A model generated the notes under the pieces. That model saw nothing but the letters and a program-made list of their open reading frames with translations. It made no database searches and was not told the origin of the DNA. Below are positions 8,902 through 16,328 of a stretch of DNA of 40,455 nucleotides, piece after piece (position 1 is the first letter of the stretch; the number at the start of each line of letters is the position of its first letter). Origin of the DNA: Lachnospiraceae bacterium (lineage in GTDB: Bacteria > Bacillota > Clostridia > Lachnospirales > Lachnospiraceae). The DNA is taken from NCBI GenBank assembly GCA_011959285.1, contig BLLW01000031.1:1-40455 (forward strand), given 5' to 3'. The translations under genes and the position numbers were made by a program.

Positions 8902-10296
8902 TTATAAGCTAATATCATGCTTTTTAATAGTTTTTTCTTTTTCCTGCGTATCTCTCTCAAACCCTAAATACTGCCTTATGTTCTTCAACTGCTTATCCGT
9001 TTCCATTGCCTCCTTTTCTGCTGTCTGGTATGTTTTCTTCAACTTTGCTTTTTGCACTGTCATTGCATCATATTCCACCTGCATCTTTTCCACATCTAGT
9101 GAAGAAGTCTTTATCCCATATCGCTTCAACATATTTTCAGCGCCGCCAAAGAGAATAATCTGTGTTTCATGACTCCGGAAATAGGCATCCTGATCCTTCG
9201 CTTTCTCATATCCCCTCTGGTATTTTCTGTTTGCCATATACTGTTTTGCGTATTTTAGGATTTCTGCTTTGGCTTTCATCTCATGCTCCAAATCCACAAT
9301 CGCACTTCGTGCCGCTTTTGCTGTAGCATTTCTCTCTGATATTTTCTGTTTCAGTTCCTCTACCGAACCGCCCTCTGCATAACTCGCCGCAGCAATCTTT
9401 AAATTCTGTATATCCGCCCAATGCTTTAACGCACCATTTTCTTGAAACTTCTCCTTGTCTGTATCAATCAAAGTCCGCTTTGCATCCGGTCGCTTTGGAA
9501 AGGGAAATTTCCTTTTTACAGGGAATCTTTCCTGTGCCTTTACACGTTTTTCGATTCTCTCTCTGATTAATTCTTTCGTATATCCCACACCGAAATTCTT
9601 TTCACTGACACGTGTAAAACGTGTCTGCCCTGAAGCAGAAAAAAATAAATATTTCAGCGCATTGTCTCCAAAAGTTTCCCCTTTTACCTCATATTCTTTT
9701 GTCTGCATCCGGCTGATAAAATCTTCATAGCTGTGTGCTTCACGAATAGCATTGTCCATATCAGATTTCATCCGCGCTTTCCAAGAAGTTCCCGCCTCTG
9801 CCATCTGCCACTCATAATATGTCTTTCCTTTTTGTCCCGATGGAATAATGACCGACAATCCATGTTCCCTGCACAGTTCGTCTGACAAATTCCGTATCTG
9901 CCTGTATGTACGCTTACAGTCATTGTATTTTTTATGTTCCACATTATCAACCGCACAGAAAATGATATGATTATGACAGTGTTCCTTGTCTACATGCGTT
10001 GCAATGACATAACTGTATTTATTTTCTAACAGCTTGTCCGCAAGCTCTATCCCTACCTGATGAGCCGTATCAAAATCCACTTCTCCCGGCGCAAATGACT
10101 GAATCAGGTGGAATGCCTGCTTATTCCCAACACCGGAAGATTTTGATAACGCATCCATGAAATCATAATGCGCTGTCTCTATCCCACAGGCAAACGAATC
10201 TATCAAAATCTGTCCGTCAGTTTTCTCCGGATTGCAGATATATTTTAATGCTTTCTGTACGGTTGCTTTGACAGCATGGATTCGTGTGTACGCCAT
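8902..10296 (-). CDS. HUH relaxase (pfam03432-type), element A
   Basis: Relaxase of 464 residues that should nick the element's oriT and stay covalently bound through a tyrosine. The N-terminus AYTRIHAVKATVQKALKYI carries candidate tyrosines, and the HUH metal site is visible as HVDKEHCHNHIIF near residue 120. The C-terminal half is charged and probably coiled coil. The start overlaps mobC by 52 nt, typical for mobC-relaxase pairs. There is no coupling protein or type IV secretion gene nearby, so the element is mobilizable rather than self-transmissible. Element B has an unrelated MobV-type relaxase at this place. A general-purpose symbol would be mobA/nikB-like, but I leave it blank. Confidence 0.88.
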   Translation of the reverse strand: MAYTRIHAVKATVQKALKYICNPEKTDGQILIDSFACGIETAHYDFMDALSKSSGVGNKQAFHLIQSFAPGEVDFDTAHQVGIELADKLLENKYSYVIATHVDKEHCHNHIIFCAVDNVEHKKYNDCKRTYRQIRNLSDELCREHGLSVIIPSGQKGKTYYEWQMAEAGTSWKARMKSDMDNAIREAHSYEDFISRMQTKEYEVKGETFGDNALKYLFFSASGQTRFTRVSEKNFGVGYTKELIRERIEKRVKAQERFPVKRKFPFPKRPDAKRTLIDTDKEKFQENGALKHWADIQNLKIAAASYAEGGSVEELKQKISERNATAKAARSAIVDLEHEMKAKAEILKYAKQYMANRKYQRGYEKAKDQDAYFRSHETQIILFGGAENMLKRYGIKTSSLDVEKMQVEYDAMTVQKAKLKKTYQTAEKEAMETDKQLKNIRQYLGFERDTQEKEKTIKKHDISL

Positions 10297-10586
10297 ACCT
10301 GTTTTATCAGCTCCTTTACTTCTTCCATATCTTCTCGATAAATATTACCTGTAGAACTTATCCTTGCCGCTATCTGGTTCAAGCTTTTGCTGGTTCTGCT
10401 TAGATTGACATTGTAGACATGCAGTTCCGAGTAATCTACAAAATAAGTATATCCGTATAAAATTAAATGTCGAAGATAATCGTTTTTGTTCCTATATTCT
10501 GCATTTTTACACTTGGTATCTAAAATATACTTTTCATCATCACTCAACCGTAAAATAAGCTGATTGCTTCGTTTTCGTTTTTCCAT
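10245..10586 (-). CDS. mobC: MobC-like mobilization accessory protein
   Basis: A 113-residue MobC-family protein that helps the relaxase bind and open oriT. The N-terminus has the ribbon-helix-helix-like pattern NQLILRLSDDEKYILDTK, and the later part has the family-typical LNQIAARISSTGNIY. ATG 10586 is chosen because GGAGG lies 6 nt upstream; a TTG two codons earlier overlaps that site. The 3' end overlaps the relaxase start by 52 nt. No counterpart exists in element B, where MobV-type mobilization does not need MobC. Confidence 0.85.
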   Translation of the reverse strand: MEKRKRSNQLILRLSDDEKYILDTKCKNAEYRNKNDYLRHLILYGYTYFVDYSELHVYNVNLSRTSKSLNQIAARISSTGNIYREDMEEVKELIKQVWRTHESMLSKQPYRKH

Positions 10587-10689
10587 TCTCAACCTCCATT
10601 ATTTTATTGACTAAAAATTGATACTATTGTTTTCTTGCTCTGCATTCCGTTCTATATGCATTTCATAAGGGGTTAGAGGATTTTTCCCC

Positions 10690-10940
10690 TACAAGCGGAT
10701 TGGATATCCATTTTGCAAACGTGTAAATGGTGCAAAATCGTCATTTGGATATCCGAATCCAGTGCTTGATATTCTACTTTTTAGCAAATTTTCCAAGAGT
10801 CATTACTGCATATTTTCTATCACTGCGCCTGCGCTTCATTTTTTGTACACAGAAAAGCTTCTGCCATCCTGCTCCTAATACGGTTCCCAATTGGCACCCA
10901 AAATCACTTTACCCCATTAATCGGGTGCCAACTCGGTACC
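10690..10940. other. Candidate oriT / regulatory region of element A
   Basis: The 378-nt gap upstream of mobC (10587-10964) holds no gene. It contains two inverted repeats: GGATTGGATATCC near 10697 against GGATATCCGAATCC near 10754, and an 18-nt pair near 10878-10895 (GGTTCCCAATTGGCACCC) against GGGTGCCAACTCGGTACC near 10923, with 15 of 18 positions matching. Inverted repeats directly upstream of mobC-relaxase genes are where oriT usually lies. The nick site cannot be identified by eye. Confidence 0.45.
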
Positions 10941-10964
10941 ATTTACGCTCTATTCTTTTGCAAT

Positions 10965-11366
10965 CTACTCTCCCATTGAAAAAGCAAAATCCAACATATC
11001 TTCTGCAATCTCCTCTTCCTGCTCCGGTTTGGATACTTGCGTTTCATCAAGTCTTTGTTCTGCACCTTGAAAAACAGCTTTGTCGGCAAAATAATTGGTT
11101 ATGTCCTCCAACACAACTCCCGCAACCTTATTTGCAAAGGCGCTAAATTCATTAGTTGAATCTTCATGCAATTCTCCTAAAAATCGTTTTCTCTCCGCAT
11201 TTTGAGCATTATTTTGCCTATCTATCACTGCAATAAGCGCATCCGCAAGTACTTTTCCATAAGAACCATCCCTGCGGTTCAACCCATGCAGATATTCCCA
11301 TGCCCTGCGCTGGTTCTCATCTTCCATGCAAAATTTTACATTGGTACAGCGATATGTTCCTCTCAT
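10965..11366 (-). CDS. Small protein paired with ParM-like ATPase (ParR candidate), element A
   Basis: About 133 residues starting MRGTYRCTNVKFCMEDENQR, with AAGGAA upstream of ATG 11366. The homologue in element B (31526-31975) also begins MKKAYKCSNIKFCMEDENQR, which supports this start over an in-frame ATG 27 nt upstream. The N-terminal 50 residues are strongly conserved between the two copies, while the C-terminal part differs apart from its last residues, AFSMGE/AFAMGE. It lies 60 nt behind the ParM-like gene. That position and the conserved basic N-terminus fit a DNA-binding adaptor such as ParR, but I see no clear ribbon-helix-helix, so the role is inference. Confidence 0.7.
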   Translation of the reverse strand: MRGTYRCTNVKFCMEDENQRRAWEYLHGLNRRDGSYGKVLADALIAVIDRQNNAQNAERKRFLGELHEDSTNEFSAFANKVAGVVLEDITNYFADKAVFQGAEQRLDETQVSKPEQEEEIAEDMLDFAFSMGE

Positions 11367-11426
11367 AAAACTTATTCCTTTCCTAAAACTCAATCTATGT
11401 CTTATCGGATATGGAAACAGTGCTGT

Positions 11427-12344
11427 CTATCTGCGTAATTTCTTCTCCGCCAAAGTCTCATATCCCTTTGCATTGGCGCAAATATCCGTAATAAAAGTCA
11501 CTCCTGCCTTCTCCGCTAAATCCGAATAATTTCGGAGCAGACAGCCGCCTCCGCCAATCACATACAGATGTACCAACCCTTCCTTATATCCATAATCCAC
11601 CAAACGCCTTCTGATATTTTCTGTATACCTCGTTGCAATATGTTCTACTTTCTTAGCGGTACTATCTGTTCTTTCCTGTAAACCGTTCCGAAGAAGCGGT
11701 TCTATCAGCATTTCAGGAATATCCTCTCCGTTTTCTTTTGATAATTCTTTCTGTATCTCTTTCATACAGATGCCCACACCAAATTTGTCCGTCACAAGGC
11801 TCTTTTCCAACGGTTTATTGTCAACAATCTGCATAACATTCATAGTCCCGTTTCCAATGTCCGCCAGCATATTCATTCTCTGCATTGCTCCTAAATTAAC
11901 AACAGCCGCAAATCCCTGTGGAAATATTTCTACGCCGCACAAATGCACATGATATCTCTCTTTTCGGAACTCAAAATGCAGTTCCTGTTCTTTCATCAAA
12001 TAGCGCTTAAAGTCTGCTCCCTGACTTTTCATCCATGCAAGTGGAAGTCCAACTGCCAATATCACATTTGCCTCATGAAGTCCTCTGAACTTCAATTCCT
12101 CCGCAAATGCCGCCAGTGTCAGAATATAAAAGGCTTCGGAATCTGTTTTATTCCCCTGATATACCAAGTGCGACTCTCCAATTACATAAAACTTACTCTT
12201 ATATTTCACAAAATTCTTACTGACAATCGGCTCTTCCTCCATACATTCCACGCCTGTCCGGAATACCCTGTGTGCGGTCTTCATATTTCCATATCCATGA
12301 TCCACACCGACAATTATTCTTGTATTGCTGTTAAATTTCTGCAT
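11427..12344 (-). CDS. ParM/StbA-like actin-type ATPase, element A
   Basis: A 305-residue actin-fold ATPase of the ParM/StbA family. Such proteins polymerise to segregate low-copy plasmids; on an integrative element it would stabilise the excised circular form. Phosphate-binding loops are visible as VGVDHGYGNMKTA at the N-terminus and ADIGNGTMNVMQI near residue 160, and the adenosine site as YVIGGGGCLLRNY near the C-terminus. AGGAGG lies 9 nt before the ATG. A close homologue sits at 31991-32917 in element B, with long identical stretches such as AHRVFRTGVEC. Both copies have a cysteine/glycine-rich GGGGCLL motif. Confidence 0.87.
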   Translation of the reverse strand: MQKFNSNTRIIVGVDHGYGNMKTAHRVFRTGVECMEEEPIVSKNFVKYKSKFYVIGESHLVYQGNKTDSEAFYILTLAAFAEELKFRGLHEANVILAVGLPLAWMKSQGADFKRYLMKEQELHFEFRKERYHVHLCGVEIFPQGFAAVVNLGAMQRMNMLADIGNGTMNVMQIVDNKPLEKSLVTDKFGVGICMKEIQKELSKENGEDIPEMLIEPLLRNGLQERTDSTAKKVEHIATRYTENIRRRLVDYGYKEGLVHLYVIGGGGCLLRNYSDLAEKAGVTFITDICANAKGYETLAEKKLRR

Positions 12345-12441
12345 ATAGCTTGTCCTCCTGATTTTTTATATCTTTTCTATAAATATTTTTCATCTATCTT
12401 TCCATTGCAAAATAAATCTCCATAATACATAAAAATCTCTT

Positions 12442-12580
12442 TTGCTCAAGACAAGCCTCTGCTATAATAAATTTGCAAGATTTACATAGAAAGGCTTATC
12501 CTTTTTATGTCGCAGATTAAATTGTTCCACCAATTTAATCTGCATCCAAAATGTCCCTGTTTCCGGCAGGGGCATTTTCA
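12442..12580 (+). ncRNA. Putative antisense small RNA across the integrase stop codon, element A
   Basis: On the plus strand an extended -10 (TGC-TATAAT, 12463-12468) with a TTGCTC-like -35 precedes about 100 nt ending in a terminator hairpin at 12551-12575 (9-bp stem ATGTCCCTG/CAGGGGCAT, then TTTT). It runs antisense to the integrase 3' end. A perfect 13-bp inverted repeat (12512-12524 with 12531-12543) lies inside it and covers the integrase stop. Element B has the same promoter core (TGCTATA-TA-ATTTGC) and terminator at the same place. Confidence 0.45.
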
Positions 12581-13644
12581 TTTGATGCCTCATTCCTCTT
12601 CCGGTTCAGCATATCCGCAACTTTCTTCTGCTCGTTGGGATATAAATGCCCATATGTATTCAGGGTAATCTTGATATCCTTGTGTCCCATGCGTTCCTTG
12701 ATGACCATAGGCGCTACTCCCTGATGCGCTAGATACGCACATGCGGAATGTCTTAGATCATGCACCCTGATTCTTTTTACTCCCGATTTCTGAATGTGTC
12801 TTATCATCTTATGCTGCACAGCTTCACATACAATGGGGAAAAGCCTTTCGCTGTCGGGAAATTCACACAGTTTATCACAATACGCCTTGATTTCCTGCGT
12901 CAAAAATTCGGGAATATCTATTGTTCGGACTGACTGTTCCGTCTTAGGCGTTGTGATGACATCTTTTCCCCCTGTACGGTAATAAGTTTTTGAAATGGAT
13001 ATTTTGTTCTCCTGAAAATTTACGTCACTTTTTAATAACGCAAGTAATTCTCCAATGCGCATACCCGTCCAGAATAAAATTTCAAACAGCACATAATATC
13101 TGCTTCCCACTTCAATCGTATTAATGAACTGCTGGTACTCCTCATAAGTCCAGAAATCCATTTTATCCGCATCTGACTTCCCCATTTTCTTTACTTTCTT
13201 GCAGGGATTGTTTGTCAGGTTGTAGATATTGGAAGCATGGGTAAATAACGCTGTCATCTGATTCTGAAGCATCCGCAGATATGTCTGCGAATATCCAGCC
13301 TCCCGCATTTTGTTCTGCCACTGGATAATGTCTGCCGGTGTAATTTCATTCATGGACTTATTTTCAAAGTACGGAAGGATATGCCGTTCAATCATATATC
13401 TCTTATTTTTGATTGACCGTTCCTTTAACTCTCCCTGCTTATCCCTGAAATAAGTCTCAACAAAAGCTCCCACTTTCATATTCATGTCTGCTTCTGTTGT
13501 CTGCATAAACTGTTCCTCATACTCTTTCGCCTCCCTCTTTGTTTTGAAACCTCTTTTGCACTTTTGTTTCTGTCTGCCCGTCCAATCATTGTAACGGAAC
13601 ATACAATACCATGTTCCCCTCTGCTCATCTTTATAGACTGACAT
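12535..13644 (-). CDS. int: Tyrosine recombinase (integrase) of element A, predicted tuf target
   Basis: Site-specific tyrosine integrase of 369 residues. The N-terminus (YKDEQRGTWYCMFRYNDWTG) is an arm-binding domain of the AP2-like kind, then comes a core-binding helical domain around residues 60-160. The catalytic residues are visible: R in TGMRIGELLAL, HxxR in HDLRHS, and the H and nucleophile Y in GHKDIKITLNTYGHLYP. AAAGGAG lies upstream of the ATG. Since the element ends in tuf 3' sequence, this enzyme probably recombines that site. The close relative in element B (35181-36290) shares domain order and the ENAPAGN tail. Confidence 0.93.
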   Translation of the reverse strand: MSVYKDEQRGTWYCMFRYNDWTGRQKQKCKRGFKTKREAKEYEEQFMQTTEADMNMKVGAFVETYFRDKQGELKERSIKNKRYMIERHILPYFENKSMNEITPADIIQWQNKMREAGYSQTYLRMLQNQMTALFTHASNIYNLTNNPCKKVKKMGKSDADKMDFWTYEEYQQFINTIEVGSRYYVLFEILFWTGMRIGELLALLKSDVNFQENKISISKTYYRTGGKDVITTPKTEQSVRTIDIPEFLTQEIKAYCDKLCEFPDSERLFPIVCEAVQHKMIRHIQKSGVKRIRVHDLRHSACAYLAHQGVAPMVIKERMGHKDIKITLNTYGHLYPNEQKKVADMLNRKRNEASNENAPAGNRDILDAD

Positions 13645-13770
13645 AAAATCTCCTTTCCTCTCAGGACAGTCTGCGGCTTATCATAAAATCAAGCCTACAG
13701 TACCGCCCCTAAATTTGCTTTTTGTTTCAGCCGCATATCCTGTATATCTGAATATTGTGCCGACCGTCTG

Positions 13771-13968
13771 TTACGCTGTTGTCACTCCGCTTTGATACCC
13801 GTAAAACTTCTTGTCCCAATATGCTCTGGGAATCTTGCCTGACACGACAATATAGCCGTTATCTTCTAGTTCCTTGTTCAACTGCCTGATAATCTTATAT
13901 GCGTGTCCTTTAGAAACGCCAAGCATATCAACGACATCCTGTGCCGTTACCATATAATTGTTATTCAT
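13771..13968 (-). CDS. xis: Excisionase-like small HTH protein, element A
   Basis: A 65-residue DNA-binding protein with a helix-turn-helix in DVVDMLGVSKGHAYKIIRQL and a wing-like GYIVVSGKIPRAYW. It lies 126 nt upstream of the integrase on the same strand, the usual place of an excisionase, and is preceded by GGAGGGAGG. Element B has a clear homologue (36308-36508). Its role would be to bend DNA at the attachment site and favour excision; it could also repress the divergent promoters. Confidence 0.8.
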   Translation of the reverse strand: MNNNYMVTAQDVVDMLGVSKGHAYKIIRQLNKELEDNGYIVVSGKIPRAYWDKKFYGYQSGVTTA

Positions 13969-14048
13969 CTACCTCCCTCCTCCTGCACTGACGCTGTATA
14001 TTGTCAAGTTTTTATTCTTAGCATGCATTTTATCTTGACTTATTCTCC

Positions 14049-14077
14049 ATGATAAAACATCACCGGATATTTGTCAA
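14049..14077 (-). promoter_or_regulatory. Promoter of the xis-int operon, element A
   Basis: On the minus strand TTGACA (14072-14077), a 17-nt spacer and TATCAT (14049-14054) make a near-consensus sigma-A promoter reading into xis. GTCAAG/CTTGAC (14003-14008, 14034-14039) form a spaced inverted repeat just downstream, a possible operator. The -35 lies only 10 nt from the -35 of the divergent plus-strand promoter; element B has the same spacing. Confidence 0.75.
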
Positions 14078-14087
14078 GATAATTTTA

Positions 14088-14116
14088 TTGATTTCTTTTT
14101 TATCTTGTGATAGTAT
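14088..14116 (+). promoter_or_regulatory. Divergent promoter of the zinc-finger-like gene, element A
   Basis: TTGATT (14088-14093), a 17-nt spacer and TAGTAT (14111-14116) with an upstream TGA (extended -10) read into the gene at 14192. It is arranged back to back with the xis promoter. Confidence 0.7.
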
Positions 14117-14191
14117 TGTATCTATAAGAAAAGAAATGAGTTTCAGAGAGACTATTTTACGCCGTTCAGCTGATAGAAAGGAATTTTAAGT

Positions 14192-15424
14192 ATGAATTTA
14201 TATTCGCCGGACATCATCAAAAATGATTTTCACTTTAGTGTTGCAACCTACAGCATTAACCATCATACCCACGAAGAAACGTTTTCTTCCATTTATGATG
14301 ATGAGAATACGCACAAAAGCAGTGCCGCCTATTTTATAAAAAAAGCGCCTATCCATACCAACATTATGGAAATTCTTGATTATGATATGCCTGAAAAGGA
14401 ATCCGCTGTTGTAGCATTTCAGAAATTGAAGTCTGTTTTGCCATTACTCGGCATTGACTGCCCCTTTCACAAAGAAACCTTCAATTTATATTGCAGCAAA
14501 CACACACCAAAAGATGTCGAGACTTCTGCTGGACAAATCATGCCGATATTGCAGTCCTGCTTTGAAGGACATCCGGCACTGTCTTATCTGTATCCTTTAT
14601 TTCATATGATAATGTGCTCCTGCTATCAGCAAGCCGGAAAATCAGCCGATGCGCAACTGCTTCAAAGCGCCAAACTATTATCCGAAGAAGTCAGCAGTCT
14701 TGAGACCTTATATACACATGCAAGAGATTATTTAGATGAAGTTATCGTAGAGCCGACAAAACAAGATGTACAACTGCCTAGCAGTACAATAGCTGAAATA
14801 TACCATTCTTATTGCCTGTATGCTAGTAAGCAGGATTTTCAATCGGATGCATTATCCGCCATGGCAATAAAAGAAACTTTTCTGCCTAACATTCATACCC
14901 ATACAGATGCTCATTCCAATACACAAGATTGGATAGAATATTTAAACCATGCCTCTAACCTTATTACAGATAATGTAATCGGGAAATACCCTGTTACATC
15001 ATTCAAACAGTTCTTATATATAGGCATCCGACTACTGCTTGAAGACGAACTCGTTATCAAAAGATGCAGACTATGCAATGGATATTTCCGCGTGAAGTAT
15101 ACTTCCAACCAAGAATACTGCACAAGAATATACAGAGACACTTCCACTACCTGTAATGAATACGCCAGCCGGAAATCCTATAAGGAAAAGTTATTCAGCC
15201 ATCCGATTCATACGGAATTTACGAAATCATATAACAGGCTGTATGCACGCATCCGCAGAGGGAAACTCCCTGCTGACACGCCGCTCATGGATCAGCTTAA
15301 GACACTCCATGACGAATATACCGAAAAATATGAGAACACACACCAGAAAGACCGAGAAGCTATTTGGAAAGAATATATAGAAAAAAATAAAGAATTGCTC
15401 AAGTTAGATTCTTCAAAATCTTAA
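14192..15424 (+). CDS. Backbone protein with C-terminal zinc-binding motif (possibly DUF6076), element A
   Basis: A 410-residue protein of unknown function. The N-terminal 280 residues have no motif I recognise. The C-terminal part has KRCRLCNGYFRVKYTSNQEYC followed by a further Cys (STTCNEY), a CGNR-like four-cysteine zinc site, then a basic helical tail (KSYNRLYARIRRGKLP). The homologue in element B (36680-37900) is nearly identical over this C-terminal region and diverged at the N-terminus. It is the only backbone gene on the plus strand and is divergent from xis, so it may regulate excision or sense a host signal. The DUF6076 label is from memory and not certain. AAGGAA lies 9 nt before the ATG. 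Confidence 0.8.
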   Translation: MNLYSPDIIKNDFHFSVATYSINHHTHEETFSSIYDDENTHKSSAAYFIKKAPIHTNIMEILDYDMPEKESAVVAFQKLKSVLPLLGIDCPFHKETFNLYCSKHTPKDVETSAGQIMPILQSCFEGHPALSYLYPLFHMIMCSCYQQAGKSADAQLLQSAKLLSEEVSSLETLYTHARDYLDEVIVEPTKQDVQLPSSTIAEIYHSYCLYASKQDFQSDALSAMAIKETFLPNIHTHTDAHSNTQDWIEYLNHASNLITDNVIGKYPVTSFKQFLYIGIRLLLEDELVIKRCRLCNGYFRVKYTSNQEYCTRIYRDTSTTCNEYASRKSYKEKLFSHPIHTEFTKSYNRLYARIRRGKLPADTPLMDQLKTLHDEYTEKYENTHQKDREAIWKEYIEKNKELLKLDSSKS

Positions 15425-15518
15425 TGAAATAACACAGCAAACATTTTTCTTAGAATTAGCGAATTTTTGTTATCATTCTGTTATCACGACTTATCAATCC
15501 CACCAAACATCGAAAAAA

Positions 15519-15546
15519 GGACTTTCCGAGAAACCTCGGAAAGTCC
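15519..15546 (-). terminator. tuf-type terminator at the right end of element A
   Basis: A perfect 12-bp stem GGACTTTCCGAG/CTCGGAAAGTCC with a 4-nt loop, followed on the minus strand by TTTTTT. It lies 22 nt after the tuf stop codon copy, so the element end supplies both the last codons and a terminator to whichever tuf gene it joins. Confidence 0.9.
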
Positions 15547-15568
15547 CATAAATTCAATGAATTTTCGA

Positions 15569-15622
15569 TTACTCAATAATCGTAGCCACACGACCAGAAC
15601 CTACTGTACGTCCACCCTCACG
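15569..15622 (-). other. Attachment site: tuf 3'-end copy (A/B junction)
   Basis: On the minus strand the 18 codons REGGRTVGSGRVATIIE-stop are the exact C-terminus of bacterial EF-Tu. Homology stops abruptly upstream of CGT GAG (the next codons in frame include a stop), so this is not part of a full tuf gene. 34 nt (15568-15601) are identical to the copy at 39105-39138. The remaining codons differ only at synonymous positions (GGA CGT ACA GTA here against GGT AGA ACT GTT). It is the junction between elements A and B. Confidence 0.9.
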
Positions 15623-15722
15623 TTGCTACGGTGCGTTTGTCTATATCGCAAACCATAATAAAATGGGGATTTTTTTATTTATATTGTTCTCAATATCAGC
15701 TTATTTTTCTGGTTATCGAAAA

Positions 15723-15820
15723 TTTTAGAAGCATTTTAGAAGCACGAGCTTGAATAATTCTTGAATAAACCTTGGATAATCTTGTTTAAACCTTGTTTAA
15801 TTTGAAACAAATTTATTCAA
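15723..15820. repeat. Arm-type repeats at the left end of element B
   Basis: Two 11-bp copies of TTTTAGAAGCA (15723-15744) are followed by five tandem 10-11-nt units: CTTGAATAAT, CTTGAATAAA, CTTGGATAAT, CTTGTTTAAA and CTTGTTTAAT (15749-15801), then an inverted unit at 15812. Helically phased short repeats just inside att are what tyrosine integrase arm sites look like. The TTTTAGAAGCA pair recurs at the right end (39000-39021). Confidence 0.6.
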
Positions 15821-15904
15821 CCCCCTCTAAAACATAACTCGCTTAAAACACCTGATTGTTTGCTTATAAGCGATATATTCGCCTCAAATAACTTTTGAAT
15901 AAAT

Positions 15905-15955
15905 CTTGAGTAACCTTGAGTAAATTTACCCAAGATTACTCAAGATTTACTCAAG
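15905..15955. repeat. 40-nt palindrome built from CTTGAGTAA units
   Basis: 15905-15944 is a near-perfect palindrome with only two mismatched pairs, made of CTTGAGTAAC and CTTGAGTAAA followed by their reverse complements. A third inverted unit follows at 15945-15955. It lies between the arm repeats and the stop of the 95-aa gene. No T-run follows, so a protein-binding site (integrase, excisionase or replication initiator) is likelier than a terminator. The remainder of the 15623-16031 gap shows no gene. Confidence 0.6.
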
Positions 15956-16031
15956 CTATCGCTTCAATACCCAATGCAAATGCTGCTGACTCACTGAATC
16001 CGTATCAATAACATGATTTTCTATTGACAGA

Positions 16032-16319
16032 TTATTCTGTGTCCCATATTTCACGATATGCATTAATCTGATATGCTATCATTTCCGGATAAATATCAAA
16101 ATAATGTCTGCATATATCCTTAAATAATCCTAAAACCGCATCATCACCGCAAAAATCAAGCATCCTATCTAATGTATATTCAACTTCGCGTAATGATGCA
16201 GCTCTACTACACAGGTCAGATGCAATAGGCTTATATTGATTATAGGCAATCTCATTTAGTTTTTTCAATTGTAATGCCATTTCCTGTATTGCATCAACCA
16301 TATTATCCATTTTCACCAA
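16032..16319 (-). CDS. Small hypothetical protein behind the DUF1016 nuclease
   Basis: About 95 residues, not recognised. The sequence is helical, acidic and has no signal peptide or membrane segment; it contains LQLKKLNEIAYNQYKPIASD and ends REIWDTE. It begins about 9 nt after the DUF1016 gene with AAAGGA upstream. TTG 16319, GTG 16316 and ATG 16310 are all possible starts, with GTG best placed. Tight spacing suggests it is co-expressed with, and may modulate, the nuclease. I cannot assign a function. Confidence 0.7.
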   Translation of the reverse strand: MVKMDNMVDAIQEMALQLKKLNEIAYNQYKPIASDLCSRAASLREVEYTLDRMLDFCGDDAVLGLFKDICRHYFDIYPEMIAYQINAYREIWDTE

Positions 16320-16328
16320 AATTTTCCT

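Larger units (their letters stand above)
1..15622. mobile_element. Element A: integrative mobilizable element with BREX/Hachiman cargo (left end outside window)
   Basis: The right boundary is the tuf-derived att copy at 15569-15622. Reading leftwards from it come a plus-strand zinc-finger-like gene, then on the minus strand xis, integrase, parM-like, a small parM partner, mobC, relaxase and tnpV, followed by the defence cargo xre-brxA-brxB-brxC-hamA-hamB. Element B has the same order with different transfer genes and cargo, so this is a shared backbone with exchangeable modules. No conjugation (type IV secretion) genes are visible, so transfer would need a helper. The left end is not reached: hamB is open to base 1. 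Assigning the defence genes to this element rests on their position behind tnpV, matching element B; no left att site is seen to prove it. Confidence 0.75.

Noticed and set aside
10727-11146. Plus-strand 139-codon ORF upstream of the mob genes
   Set aside because: It overlaps the well-supported small ParM-partner gene on the other strand and the inverted-repeat region, and has no good start signal.
15569-15622. An actual tuf gene or pseudogene on the minus strand
   Set aside because: Only the last 18 codons match EF-Tu and homology stops abruptly at the same codon in both copies, which is the behaviour of an attachment site rather than a decayed gene.
15749-15955. CRISPR array
   Set aside because: Repeats are 10-11 nt, degenerate and directly adjacent without unique spacers, and there are no cas genes.
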